Part shown: piece after piece, positions 8,196-17,159 of the stretch | Layout of the letters: the number at the start of each line of letters is the position of its first letter | Position numbering within the stretch: the stretch's first letter is position 1 | Origin: Phycisphaerales bacterium | GTDB lineage: Bacteria; Planctomycetota; Phycisphaerae; Sedimentisphaerales; Anaerobacaceae | Reading direction: 5' to 3' | DNA: 63,696 nucleotides | Assembly: GCA_003141275.1 (NCBI GenBank) | Contig: PLLM01000016.1 | Coordinates: forward strand, 1 to 63,696 | The notes under the pieces: generated by a model | Seen by the model: only the letters and a program-made list of their open reading frames with translations | Told to the model about the DNA's origin: nothing | Databases searched by the model: none | Position numbers and translations under genes: made by a program

Positions 8196-10535
8196 ATGAA
8201 AAAGGCAGGAAAGAAAGATATGGGATTTAGAATGCTTTTTCTTGTATGTGTCTTTGCTATTTCGGCAGTTTCGGCACAGGGTTCAAATAATCTGCTGACG
8301 AACGGCAACTTTAATACTGGCAACCTGACGGGCTGGGATCCAAACGAGCCTAATATTCCCGGGATAGATATCCAAGCCGTTGTGCAGACGGCCCTTACTT
8401 ATGACGGCACCCCCTGTTTATTTATGAGGTATCGCACAGGTGGCATAGGAGTTGAGGTGCATCAGGTGGTTCACGTCGCTGGCCTGCCTACAATTCGTCT
8501 TTCATTCGTGGCCAACAAATGGACGTGGGGTAGTGCGGCAGCGGAAATAGGTTGGTACAGTGGTGGTGTCCCCGACCCAACCTTTCCGGATACAAATCTT
8601 GTGAGCAGTAACACTTATATTATTGCACAGCAAGGCAATGAAACAGGCGGCTGGGGTTCGTTTACTTATGATTACACCGTACCTCCAACCGCTAACTATG
8701 CGATCCTCCGACTGAGGGCAGCTGACTGGGTCTACAATGTGTATATCGATTCTGTTTACTTCGGAGTTCCGGATAACAACCAGGCAGTTGTTGTGGCTCC
8801 GTGGCCTAATTCCACTGTGGCCAAGGAAGATAAGAGGAATGGTTGCGGCATTGGCCCGACGCTGATTTGGACCCCCGCAAAGAACTCTACAGGCAACCAT
8901 CGTGTCTACTTTGGTACTTCTTTCGCGGATGTCAATGACGCCAACACAAGCTCTCCGGAGTATTTGGGTGCTTTCGATACCAATTCCCATGTGCTGCCTC
9001 TTGGCAGCGTCACTCGTGGGCAGGCTTATTACTGGCGCGTGGATGAAACCGTAGGCTCCAACGTTATCAAAGCCGAGAACGTATGGCCGTTCTCCGTGGG
9101 CAATTTCACGTGGTTAGATAGATTCGACAGCTATGGCGATATCACAGCCGTATGGGGCCCCAACTCTGTTTTGGCTGATTCTAACTTACAAATCCTTTAC
9201 GATCATGCGTATTATGATGCGGTCAGCGCAGATATGTCGGCATTGCTTTGTTCGAATAACATCAGCAGTAACGCGATGCTTGTGCTAATGGTAAAAGGCC
9301 ACGACAACATGAAAGGACCAACCAATATTTATGTAAAACTGGAATCGAACAGTGGCGCCCAGAGCGGCACTGTCCATTTCCCAGAGCCAAACGCGTTAAA
9401 TCAGCAGGCCTATGAGCCTATGATATTGTGGCCGATTGCTTTGCAGGAATTTGCTTCTAAGGGAGTTAATTTGACGAATGTGACTAAGATTACTATTGGA
9501 GTTGACAACGGAAGCGGTGGTCCTCCCGGCGACGCAGGAACGGTAACTATCAACGATGTCCGTCTTGATTACCCCTATTGCGACTCGACTCTGGCTGAAT
9601 TGATACCTGCAGATTTCACAAAAGATTGCTACGTTGGCATGGCTGACCTGGATTTACTCGCAACTAACTGGCTCACTCAATCTATAGTAGTGACTGCTGT
9701 CGCACCTTCAACCGATAAAACCCAGCGCATATTGTGGTACAAGTTTGATGAAAGTATAGGTAATCCGGCAGATTCTTCAGGAAACGGCTACAATGGGATA
9801 ATCAGCTACCCGTTTGCCTGGGGAGGTGCTGGAAGCGGCCATGACGGTACAAATTGTTTTCACCCCAATAATCTTGACCGGGTTACGATACCCATTGCGG
9901 CTATTAATGACCACCCTACGATTGGCGCGGAAAGCACCATATCCGTGTGGTTAAAGGACCCTGGGCAAACTGATACTGATTCAGAGATACTGCAGATTGG
10001 TCGCGACAGCAATGTCATTGGCATCTGGTGCGGGGCAACAGGCGCATTTTCCTACATGGCAGGTTGGGATTCGGATAACGGTTGGGGCGATACCCTGCAC
10101 TATCCTACGCAGCAGAACTTTACCAATCCTGACCATCCCCAGGATGTATGGGTGCACTACGCGTTTGTCAAAAGTGTCAGCGGCCACTATCAGAAAATTT
10201 ACAGAAACGGCCAGTTGATAGCATTGAATGATAATGCCACGACTGCGGAGACGACAAAGCTTGATACGACAAATAACTTTGCCACTCTTGGGGCATGGCG
10301 CTGGTCAGGCGGATATGGCGGCTACTATGATGGCTATATCGATGATTTCCGTATCTATAGCTATGCTCTTTCACCTGAAGAAGTCCTCTATCTGGCCGTC
10401 GAGGGCGGAACGGCAACAAGTCCGATGACGCAGGGATTGATTACGCCCGCTGATGCCACCGGCAACAATAAGGTTGATTTCTATGATTTTGCGGTGATGG
10501 CCCGGTATTGGCTCCAGAACGTTGTGTGGCCATAA
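8196..10535 (+). CDS. Secreted LamG-domain protein with two dockerin-like modules
   Basis: A 779-residue exported protein. A signal peptide (about residues 1-28) is followed by a CBM-like region beginning LLTNGNFNTGNLTGW and a Planctomycetota-type repeat (HRVYFGTSFADVN, YYWRVDE). Residues about 475-497 (ADFTKDCYVGMADLDLLATNWL) and about 748-775 (DATGNNKVDFYDFAVMARYWL) are dockerin-like calcium-binding segments. Between them (about 515-740) is a LamG/concanavalin-like domain (LWYKFDESIGNPADSSGNGYNG, YIDDFRIYSYALS). ATG 8196 follows AGGAGG. Neither a catalytic motif nor a transmembrane anchor is visible, so a role as surface or matrix carbohydrate-binding protein is inferred. In this phylum dockerin-like repeats occur without obvious cohesins, and none is seen here. 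Confidence 0.8.
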   Translation: MKKAGKKDMGFRMLFLVCVFAISAVSAQGSNNLLTNGNFNTGNLTGWDPNEPNIPGIDIQAVVQTALTYDGTPCLFMRYRTGGIGVEVHQVVHVAGLPTIRLSFVANKWTWGSAAAEIGWYSGGVPDPTFPDTNLVSSNTYIIAQQGNETGGWGSFTYDYTVPPTANYAILRLRAADWVYNVYIDSVYFGVPDNNQAVVVAPWPNSTVAKEDKRNGCGIGPTLIWTPAKNSTGNHRVYFGTSFADVNDANTSSPEYLGAFDTNSHVLPLGSVTRGQAYYWRVDETVGSNVIKAENVWPFSVGNFTWLDRFDSYGDITAVWGPNSVLADSNLQILYDHAYYDAVSADMSALLCSNNISSNAMLVLMVKGHDNMKGPTNIYVKLESNSGAQSGTVHFPEPNALNQQAYEPMILWPIALQEFASKGVNLTNVTKITIGVDNGSGGPPGDAGTVTINDVRLDYPYCDSTLAELIPADFTKDCYVGMADLDLLATNWLTQSIVVTAVAPSTDKTQRILWYKFDESIGNPADSSGNGYNGIISYPFAWGGAGSGHDGTNCFHPNNLDRVTIPIAAINDHPTIGAESTISVWLKDPGQTDTDSEILQIGRDSNVIGIWCGATGAFSYMAGWDSDNGWGDTLHYPTQQNFTNPDHPQDVWVHYAFVKSVSGHYQKIYRNGQLIALNDNATTAETTKLDTTNNFATLGAWRWSGGYGGYYDGYIDDFRIYSYALSPEEVLYLAVEGGTATSPMTQGLITPADATGNNKVDFYDFAVMARYWLQNVVWP

Positions 10536-10553
10536 GATTCAGTATTTAATGAT

Positions 10554-10589
10554 GTTGGGGAGGCCGGTTCGAAATAGCCGGCCTCCAAC
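10554..10589. terminator. Hairpin between LamG gene and pseudopilin gene
   Basis: The arms GGAGGCCGG and CCGGCCTCC flank an A/T-rich loop, with flanking GTTG/CAAC extending the pairing imperfectly. No T-run follows. It sits in the only gap between two co-directional genes, like the hairpin at 8009-8039. Confidence 0.45.
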
Positions 10590-10612
10590 AGTTTGTTGTG
10601 GGATTCGGGCAT

Positions 10613-11476
10613 ATGAAATCAAAAATCAGGATGATGACTCGTATGATACCAAAATTGAATTTCTGCAAAAACCAGGATAAGGGCTTCACCTTGGTCGAGC
10701 TGCTTGTTGTGATTGCGATAATTGCTCTCCTGATGGCAATCCTGCTGCCGGCTCTTAATAAAGCCAGGGACCAGGCCAATACCGTCAAATGCGCTTCCAA
10801 TCTCCGTCAATTCGGCCTAATGTTTGAAATGTATACTGAGGCGCATAACGAATCTATGCCAGGCGGCTGGAACAGCGGGTCGATGTGGATGGTTGACTTG
10901 ATGCCATATTACCAGGGCGTGGGTGATGTTCGCCTTTGCCCGAAAGCCACAAAACTTCTTAGCAATTCATCTGACGCCTTCAATGCGGGGGTTTTTACTG
11001 CGTGGGGGAAATACGGTGAGGGGACTTGGGCTGGCTATAATCCTGTCTGGGCTAAGGCCGGTATGTATGGCAGTTACGGGATTAATGGGTGGGCGCATAA
11101 CCCGCCAGACATAGGTTTGCCTATCGGCAACCCTGAGACCTATAATATCGACCCCATAGACCGTCCAAGATTCTGGCGTTCAACGTTGAATGTAACACAC
11201 ACAGCAGATGTGCCGTTGATGGCGGATTCTATGTGGGACGGCACTCAGCCTAGGGTAGATAATACACCTCCTTCCAGCGAGGGTTTGCAGACCAACGAAA
11301 TGTCTGAATTCTGTGTGCCTCGCCATAACAGAAGGGCAAATATGCTGTTTATGGATAACTCTGTGCGACTGATTGGATTAAGAAATTTGTGGTCCTTGAC
11401 ATGGCATCGCCAGTGGAGACCAATAGACCAAGCTTATATGGATTGGCCACAGTGGATGAAGGACCTACCTAATTAA
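10613..11476 (+). CDS. Type II secretion-like pseudopilin (H-X9-DG family)
   Basis: A membrane-anchored pilin-like protein of about 287 residues. The prepilin peptidase site and hydrophobic helix are plain: KGFTLVELLVVIAIIALL followed by NKARDQA. The C-terminal globular part ends with VPRHNRRANMLFMDNSV, the terminal block typical of the very expanded planctomycetal pseudopilin family. An in-frame GTG at 10598 is an alternative start; neither has a strong Shine-Dalgarno. No other type II secretion gene is nearby, so it is a solitary pseudopilin linked to a polysaccharide locus, a common but unexplained arrangement in this phylum. A role in surface display or polysaccharide capture is speculative. 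Confidence 0.85.
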   Translation: MKSKIRMMTRMIPKLNFCKNQDKGFTLVELLVVIAIIALLMAILLPALNKARDQANTVKCASNLRQFGLMFEMYTEAHNESMPGGWNSGSMWMVDLMPYYQGVGDVRLCPKATKLLSNSSDAFNAGVFTAWGKYGEGTWAGYNPVWAKAGMYGSYGINGWAHNPPDIGLPIGNPETYNIDPIDRPRFWRSTLNVTHTADVPLMADSMWDGTQPRVDNTPPSSEGLQTNEMSEFCVPRHNRRANMLFMDNSVRLIGLRNLWSLTWHRQWRPIDQAYMDWPQWMKDLPN

Positions 11477-11500
11477 ATTGGATTATTTGGTATTTCTAAC

Positions 11501-11545
11501 GGGCCGGTTAAATTCGGAGGTTCCTACTGGCCGGCCTGCTTTTGT
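11501..11545. terminator. Weak hairpin after the pseudopilin gene
   Basis: GGGCCGG and CCGGCCT pair across a 20-odd-base loop and are followed by TGCTTTTG, so weak terminator activity is possible. The stem sequence resembles the hairpin at 10554-10589. Confidence 0.35.
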
Positions 11546-11563
11546 AGTAACGGCTGTGTTGAT

Positions 11564-12172
11564 ATGATTAAGAATTTTGTCATTATTATTTTGCTTAGTT
11601 CGGCTGCTTTTGTCTATGCGGATGACAGCTTATACACCGAGACATTCGATAATAACGGCGACGTTAACCTGGTCGGATGGGTCGGCGTATATTCCAGCGG
11701 AAGCAAGGGCGGTTTGTCGAACTTCGCGTGGGTTTGGCATAGTGGAACATGCGGAAACTTGATATACACCAACGCATATACAGTAGACACCAAGGTCTAT
11801 TCCAATTTGATGTTTCGCTTCGACCTTAGAGCGCATTCGTTCTACCTTCGTACCCCCGATTGCAGCATTGCCGTGAGGGTTAATGGCGTCTGGTACGTGT
11901 CAAAAACCGTCTTTACCTCGGTTAGCACCTCTTTCGCCACTGAAAATTACGCTTATCACCCTGATAAGGGGCAGTGGGATTTACTCGATATCGAGACGTT
12001 AACTCGCGGGTCCACTGCCCCATCGGTTCTCGCGGGTGATATTACGGCATTTGGCTTGTATTCGAACAGCAGCAATGTTGGCGGCAGTTGCACGGCGGAG
12101 TATGACAATTTCCAAATCGTAAACAACACGGCAGGCCATACTCGGGACCCCCATGCGGGTGATAAAAAATGA
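11564..12172 (+). CDS. Secreted protein of unknown function, beta-sandwich-like
   Basis: A 202-residue protein with a signal peptide (MIKNFVIIILLSSAAFVYA) and a body that starts YTETFDNNGD and closes with TAEYDNFQI, a pattern common to planctomycetal jelly-roll carbohydrate-binding proteins. I recognise no named family. Its stop codon overlaps the next start by four bases (ATGA at 12169-12172), so it is translationally coupled to the GH53 galactanase. That coupling suggests it works with the enzyme, perhaps as a non-catalytic binding partner. Confidence 0.75.
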   Translation: MIKNFVIIILLSSAAFVYADDSLYTETFDNNGDVNLVGWVGVYSSGSKGGLSNFAWVWHSGTCGNLIYTNAYTVDTKVYSNLMFRFDLRAHSFYLRTPDCSIAVRVNGVWYVSKTVFTSVSTSFATENYAYHPDKGQWDLLDIETLTRGSTAPSVLAGDITAFGLYSNSSNVGGSCTAEYDNFQIVNNTAGHTRDPHAGDKK

Positions 12173-13428
12173 TAAGAGCAATGGACAATAAGTTTAGATG
12201 CCTGGTTTTTGTGCTGTTGCTCACAGGGCTAAGCATTACGGCGACCAAAGGCCTATGTGACGAGTTTATAAGAGGGGCCGATATTTCTGTCCAGACGCGG
12301 CAGGAAGCAGATGGGGTCATCTATAACGAGTATGGCGTGCCCAAGGATGTGCTGACCATTTTCAAAAACCACGACCTCAACTGGATTCGTATCCGGATTT
12401 TTAACAACCCGAGCGGTTCGATATACGGCGTATGCCAGGACGTCAACTATGTGACTACTCTCGGTGCCAGGGTCAAGGCCGCTGGGTTCAAATTCCTCCT
12501 GGATTTCCATTACTCGGATACCTGGGCCGACCCCGGGCATCAGACCAAACCCGCAGCGTGGAGCAGCTTGAGTCAATCGCAATTAGTCACTGCGATTCAC
12601 GACTACACACGCGACGTCATCTCGCACCTGCGGGATAACAACGCTATGCCGGATATGGTCCAGATTGGCAATGAAATCAATTGCGGTATGCTCTTCCCGA
12701 ACGGAAACTGCTGTAATGGAAATTGGCAAAATCTTGCCGATCTTATCAACTCTGCCATAGCCGGTATCAACGACGGCAGAGGGGCCGAACCTATGCCGAA
12801 AATTATGATTCATGTTGCTTATGTTAAATCTGGCGGCGGCATTTCGAGCACCCAGTGGTTCTTTGATAACCTCATGTACACATACGGCGTGCAATTCGAC
12901 GTCATAGGGCAATCCTTCTATCCGGAGTGGCACGGCACGCTCGATGACCTGACAATAAACCTGAATTTTATGGCTGGACGCTATCTTGATAAGGAAATCC
13001 TCATCGCGGAGGCCGGTGACTACTATACCGGCAGCACAGGGAAAACTCCTGAAAGCCAGAAGGCATTTCTGGACGGACTAATCCAGAGAGTCCAGGCCAC
13101 GCCCGGTGGAAAGGGAATAGGCGTGTGCTACTGGGAGCCGACATGGATCTGGAATTCGTCGGTCGCCTATAAGGCATTATTCCAACCGATTTCCGGGAAC
13201 TGGAAAAACGTCAATATGCTGATGGGTATGGAGGCCTTTGACAAAATATACGGAGATATTACAGGTAACGGTATAGTTGATTTTGAAGATCTTGACATTC
13301 TTGTCGGGCAGTGGTTGCAATCGCCAGGTACTCCATCTGCTGATATTGCACCGCTGCCTAACGGTGATGGCATAGTTAACTTCCTTGACTTTGCCCTATT
13401 GGCCAACAATTGGCTGGAAATTGAATAG
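12169..13428 (+). CDS. Arabinogalactan endo-beta-1,4-galactanase (GH53) with dockerin-like tail
   Basis: A 419-residue secreted endo-galactanase that cuts internal beta-1,4 bonds of galactan side chains of pectin. A signal peptide covers about residues 1-33. The GH53 barrel (about 33-350) has FLLDFHYSDTWADPGHQ, the acid/base Glu in QIGNEINCGML and the nucleophile Glu in ILIAEAGDYY. The C-terminus (about 362-419) is a two-repeat dockerin-like module (GDITGNGIVDFEDLDILVGQWL and NGDGIVNFLDFALLANNWL). A second GH53 at 18643 lacks this tail and is instead a lipoprotein, so the two enzymes probably work at different places. Start by the ATGA overlap with the previous gene. Confidence 0.92.
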   Translation: MIRAMDNKFRCLVFVLLLTGLSITATKGLCDEFIRGADISVQTRQEADGVIYNEYGVPKDVLTIFKNHDLNWIRIRIFNNPSGSIYGVCQDVNYVTTLGARVKAAGFKFLLDFHYSDTWADPGHQTKPAAWSSLSQSQLVTAIHDYTRDVISHLRDNNAMPDMVQIGNEINCGMLFPNGNCCNGNWQNLADLINSAIAGINDGRGAEPMPKIMIHVAYVKSGGGISSTQWFFDNLMYTYGVQFDVIGQSFYPEWHGTLDDLTINLNFMAGRYLDKEILIAEAGDYYTGSTGKTPESQKAFLDGLIQRVQATPGGKGIGVCYWEPTWIWNSSVAYKALFQPISGNWKNVNMLMGMEAFDKIYGDITGNGIVDFEDLDILVGQWLQSPGTPSADIAPLPNGDGIVNFLDFALLANNWLEIE

Positions 13429-13462
13429 ATTCAATGATTAAGAGTAATTTTAAGGTACTTAC

Positions 13463-15295
13463 ATGAGCGATTTCTTCGTTAATGTTGTTCACAGACCGGA
13501 AATGGTCCCCGAATATCTCGAAAAAGAAGCATCCTTCGGGAAGGAGGAGGATGTTACCAGGAAAAGTGTAATCCAGGAATCATTGGATATTTTCAAGACC
13601 CAGCAGCAGATAGCCCATGAGAATGGGCTTAAGACCACCATACAAATGACCTATTCCAGCTTGTTTAATGATGAAGCTGTTCAGTTAGCTAAGGAATATA
13701 ACGCCGAATTCGGCGACGAAATAGGATGCACGTTTCTTGGCATCCAGTGCCAGCAGTTCCGCGATAAATTTCACACCAAAGAGCTGGCCGTCTGGCTGTT
13801 TTCAATGGAGGAAAAGAAAGCCGTAGTGGATGAGGTCTTCGGGCGGTTCAAAGAAGTGTTCGGTTTTTATCCGACTTCGACCGGTTCTTACTATATGGAC
13901 GCTGAGCTGGTTAATTATATTAAGTCAAAGTATCCAATGATAAAATGCGCTGTGGCCACCTGCTGGGAGGAGGGCCCCAAAGCCTATCATAACGCGAACA
14001 ATTCATGGTATACCCTTTTTGATGGCGGCCCGTGGAACCCGTGGATTCCATCGAAATATAATATTCACTGTCCCGCATCGGGCAAGGAAGACGACATAGG
14101 GATTGTCGCGATACCTCATCTGTCGAGAGACCTTCTCGCGGTATTCGACGGCCCCGGCTCTTACTTCGGGACCCATCCGCAAAACATTTTAAGGGGTATG
14201 GTTTACGAAGACGGCGAGCTGCCGTATTTCCAAAATCTTGTTGACCAGTACCGGTCAATGACCAAATACAACAACGGGTATTCTTACAATATGATTTACG
14301 TCGGTCCCGCCTGGATGGGCAAGAACGGCAGGTGGGAAGCCAATCACGCCTTGCTTGTAAAAAGCTACAAGGACGCAATGGGTTACTACGGCAATCTCAA
14401 AAAGCAAGGGCACCTTCAGGACGTTACAATGTCGGAGTTCGCGGACATTTTCCGTACCATAAAAAGATACGATGAACCGGAATGCACCCTGTGGCGGGAT
14501 ATTCTTTACGGCTCAGACAGGCAGCAGTTCTGGTATGCCGACCCTTATATGCGAACGGCCCTCGATATGAATCAGGGCGGGGCAATGATTGACCTTCGGC
14601 CTTATGCCGCCAAACTTGTCCGGCCATGCGGGGTTGGGACTAAATGCCTGCAGAATGCTTCGTATCCTTTCCTTGTTCAGTCGTATTACAGGGCCGGATA
14701 CTTCACGCACTACGCCGGCGAGGGCTCAATAAAAAGCTGCAAATTAAGTTATTATGGCGAGTCAGTGGACCTTTGCACCTGCAGGACGTGGGCTTCGTAT
14801 GACAGGCAGGACGGCAGAGTAGTCATAACGCTGGACCCTGTTGAGATTGAGTTCAACGGTCTGACTATCGCTGTGCAATCGATATTCAGATTTAAGGAAG
14901 GCACCGGCGAAATAGAGATTACCCGGCGTATCGTCGATACGAGCGACCAGGAAGCGCAAATCACCGTTGACGAATACATTACGGGATGCTACGGCACGAC
15001 GGAATACCCCGAAGACCTTACCGGGGTCGTCCTGAAATGTATCGGGCCGGATGATAAACAGTCGATTGAATATGAATACAAGTGCAGGGAGAAAACCGTG
15101 CAGTGCGCAACGAGGGTCGAAGCTATGATTCCCCACGTTGACACACGGCTGTCGATGAACGTGCAGGCCGACCACGCCGCGGGATATATTCGCGAGGGGT
15201 TTGCATTTTCACCGATGTACACGCTTGGCATAAAGAAAACGCTTAAGGCGAGAGAGGAGTTGCGAACATGGCTCAAGGTAGAAAAGGCAAGTTAA
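13463..15295 (+). CDS. Unassigned 610-aa protein, glycosidase/deacetylase-like
   Basis: A cytoplasmic-looking protein (no signal peptide). From memory the sequence resembles the DUF3863/DUF3864 pair, known from Bacteroidetes as a glycoside hydrolase/deacetylase-like barrel followed by a beta domain; I could not verify this. Residues about 1-350 look like an alpha/beta barrel (GLKTTIQMTYSSLF, FYPTSTGSYYMDAELVNYI). Residues about 370-610 are beta-rich. Conserved acidic residues near GSYYMDAEL could be catalytic. It sits in the plus-strand galactan set, 34 bases after the GH53 gene, and its last 28 bases overlap the zinc-ribbon gene. A sugar-processing role is inferred from context. Confidence 0.6.
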   Translation: MSDFFVNVVHRPEMVPEYLEKEASFGKEEDVTRKSVIQESLDIFKTQQQIAHENGLKTTIQMTYSSLFNDEAVQLAKEYNAEFGDEIGCTFLGIQCQQFRDKFHTKELAVWLFSMEEKKAVVDEVFGRFKEVFGFYPTSTGSYYMDAELVNYIKSKYPMIKCAVATCWEEGPKAYHNANNSWYTLFDGGPWNPWIPSKYNIHCPASGKEDDIGIVAIPHLSRDLLAVFDGPGSYFGTHPQNILRGMVYEDGELPYFQNLVDQYRSMTKYNNGYSYNMIYVGPAWMGKNGRWEANHALLVKSYKDAMGYYGNLKKQGHLQDVTMSEFADIFRTIKRYDEPECTLWRDILYGSDRQQFWYADPYMRTALDMNQGGAMIDLRPYAAKLVRPCGVGTKCLQNASYPFLVQSYYRAGYFTHYAGEGSIKSCKLSYYGESVDLCTCRTWASYDRQDGRVVITLDPVEIEFNGLTIAVQSIFRFKEGTGEIEITRRIVDTSDQEAQITVDEYITGCYGTTEYPEDLTGVVLKCIGPDDKQSIEYEYKCREKTVQCATRVEAMIPHVDTRLSMNVQADHAAGYIREGFAFSPMYTLGIKKTLKAREELRTWLKVEKAS

Positions 15296-15588
15296 ATTAC
15301 AGGTGTCCGCTGTGCTTTAGGCGGGATATCGATATGGATATGCTTTTCGACAGCGAAAAGAATGAGTATTACTGCATTCGCTGCTCCTTTACGGGCTCAG
15401 AGACCCAGGTGCAGGTCCTTAACGCCGAAACCAAGCGCCGTTACGCGGACCGCAGGATTCGCATAACCGATTTCGGCCCGCGAACGGAACCCCCCGCCGC
15501 CAGCAGCCCGAAACAGATTCCTATCACAATAGAAGCAAACAAAACTCCGGCAAAATCGCCCAGGAAAACGAACGTAGAGAGCAGATAG
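15268..15588 (+). CDS. Small zinc-ribbon protein
   Basis: A 106-residue protein with two CxxC knuckles near the N-terminus (CPLC at about residues 13-16 and CIRC at about 36-39), the pattern of a TFIIS-like zinc ribbon. The remainder is basic and probably disordered. ATG 15268 lies inside the end of the preceding gene and has GAGAGGAG upstream, so the overlap looks real. It closes the plus-strand set and ends 8 bases before the convergent GH51 gene. Function unknown. Confidence 0.6.
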   Translation: MAQGRKGKLNYRCPLCFRRDIDMDMLFDSEKNEYYCIRCSFTGSETQVQVLNAETKRRYADRRIRITDFGPRTEPPAASSPKQIPITIEANKTPAKSPRKTNVESR

Positions 15589-15595
15589 AACTAAA

Positions 15596-17134
15596 TCACT
15601 CAATACGGATGGCAGTGAAAGAGAAGGGCTCGGCGTAAAACGTCAGCCCTTTTTCGTTTTCCACGCTGACTTCCTGCGGTTGGCACACTTGGTGTTTAAG
15701 GCCAATCATTTCCGCAGAGACCTTGCCTGCCTTTTCGTCTAAACTGATAGTAACTTTGCGACGCAGGGAATTTTTATTGATAATCAGCAATATCCTGTGT
15801 CCCGCCTCATCACTTGCGGCCACAACAGGCAGGTCTTTATTTGAACTCTCAGACGCGATAACGGTTTTACCCCTGACGGCGGAAAACATTCGGAACATAT
15901 CGAGCGTGAGGGTTGGCGCAAAAGGCAGCTCCTGAGTAATAATGCTCGGGAAGGAATCCTGCTCGGACCAGACGTCACGGGAGGATTGCCATATTAATGG
16001 CCAAAGACAAGTCAGCCGGACATCATCCCTGAGATATTCCATAAGAATTTCCGACTGGATTACGGCAATCAGCTGCTGACTGAAGATTTCGCTGCCGTTA
16101 CTGGGGCCGATGTTCCATTCGAGCGCGACGAGACCCATATTCGGCTCTCCGGCCCTGGCGCAGGTCTCCTTTATCAACCGAATATCCTCCGCGTACGTCC
16201 GGTTCCATTCCTCCTTTTTCCATTTATCGCCCGTTTGCAGCGGGGTGTTTTTGAGCCAGTAATCGAAGGACCCCTTGCCTGACGCCCAGTACCAGTGCAC
16301 ATCGATAAAATCCACGAAGCCATGAGTTTTAGCGACAAATTTTTCCAGCCAGTCCCAGTAATTGTAACTGGTCGAACTTGTGGGGTTGGCGATTAGCTTG
16401 ATATCCGGGAATTCGGCCTTAAGGGCGGCACCATAAGCACATACCTCATCAGCGTATTCCATATCTTTGAACGTATAAGACGATCCCGCATTCCATGGTT
16501 CGGTGTCGAGGTACCAGTAGGTTACTTTGTAGTTTTTTTCTTTGCAGTATCGCAGCCAGCGCAGCGCCTCATCAAGGCCTTCTTTGTGCCGTTTATGTTT
16601 GACGCCGGAAGTCAGATTCAGGCCGACAATAGGCTCGGCTTTGAGGGCCTGACAGGCCTGCATAAATTCGTCAAAGTCCATAAAGTTTTTATTTGTGCTC
16701 CACTTGTCGGGCGGCACCCAGGTGGCCTGAAATCTGCCCCGTCCGGGGCTTGTGCCATGTTTCTCGTTGGGGTCCCAGAGGTCTTCGTAGCCGTTGACGC
16801 CGGGGTGTTCCCAGTGAAAAAACTCCGTTTCCATCCCGCCCGGATAGCGAAGCGAACCAATGCCGGCGGTCTTCAGTTTTTCGAGGATGTTGTATTTTTT
16901 CCAGATTTCGTCGGTGACATTGAAATAACTCACGTCCATACCGAGGAAGCCATTTTCAATGGAATGCAGTTCCCGGCCCTCGTGAATTGTTACCGTAACA
17001 CTTCGCTCGGGCGTTGAATAAAACTTATCGAGCTGCTCTTTGGAGGTGGGTTCAAACTTCTCGCCCTCGGCAAGGGCCAATGGATTTATAGACAGGACTA
17101 TAATGCCCAATATGATACTAAATAACTTTTGCAT
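15596..17134 (-). CDS. Secreted alpha-L-arabinofuranosidase-like clan A glycosidase (GH51-like)
   Basis: A 512-residue protein with signal peptide (MQKLFSIILGIIVLSINPLALA). The barrel shows LRYPGGMETEFFHWEHP near residue 100, a probable acid/base Glu in YLDTEPWNAG and a probable nucleophile Glu in LVALEWNIGPSNG, followed by a C-terminal beta domain ending FYAEPFSFTAIRIE. This is the GH51/clan GH-A layout of arabinofuranosidases. It would strip arabinose from arabinogalactan outside the cytoplasm. It is the last gene of the minus-strand operon, 25 bases after the permease. GH30- or GH39-like specificity cannot be ruled out. Confidence 0.8.
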   Translation of the reverse strand: MQKLFSIILGIIVLSINPLALAEGEKFEPTSKEQLDKFYSTPERSVTVTIHEGRELHSIENGFLGMDVSYFNVTDEIWKKYNILEKLKTAGIGSLRYPGGMETEFFHWEHPGVNGYEDLWDPNEKHGTSPGRGRFQATWVPPDKWSTNKNFMDFDEFMQACQALKAEPIVGLNLTSGVKHKRHKEGLDEALRWLRYCKEKNYKVTYWYLDTEPWNAGSSYTFKDMEYADEVCAYGAALKAEFPDIKLIANPTSSTSYNYWDWLEKFVAKTHGFVDFIDVHWYWASGKGSFDYWLKNTPLQTGDKWKKEEWNRTYAEDIRLIKETCARAGEPNMGLVALEWNIGPSNGSEIFSQQLIAVIQSEILMEYLRDDVRLTCLWPLIWQSSRDVWSEQDSFPSIITQELPFAPTLTLDMFRMFSAVRGKTVIASESSNKDLPVVAASDEAGHRILLIINKNSLRRKVTISLDEKAGKVSAEMIGLKHQVCQPQEVSVENEKGLTFYAEPFSFTAIRIE

Positions 17135-17159
17135 AAAATGATTCTCCTTAAAAATCCGG

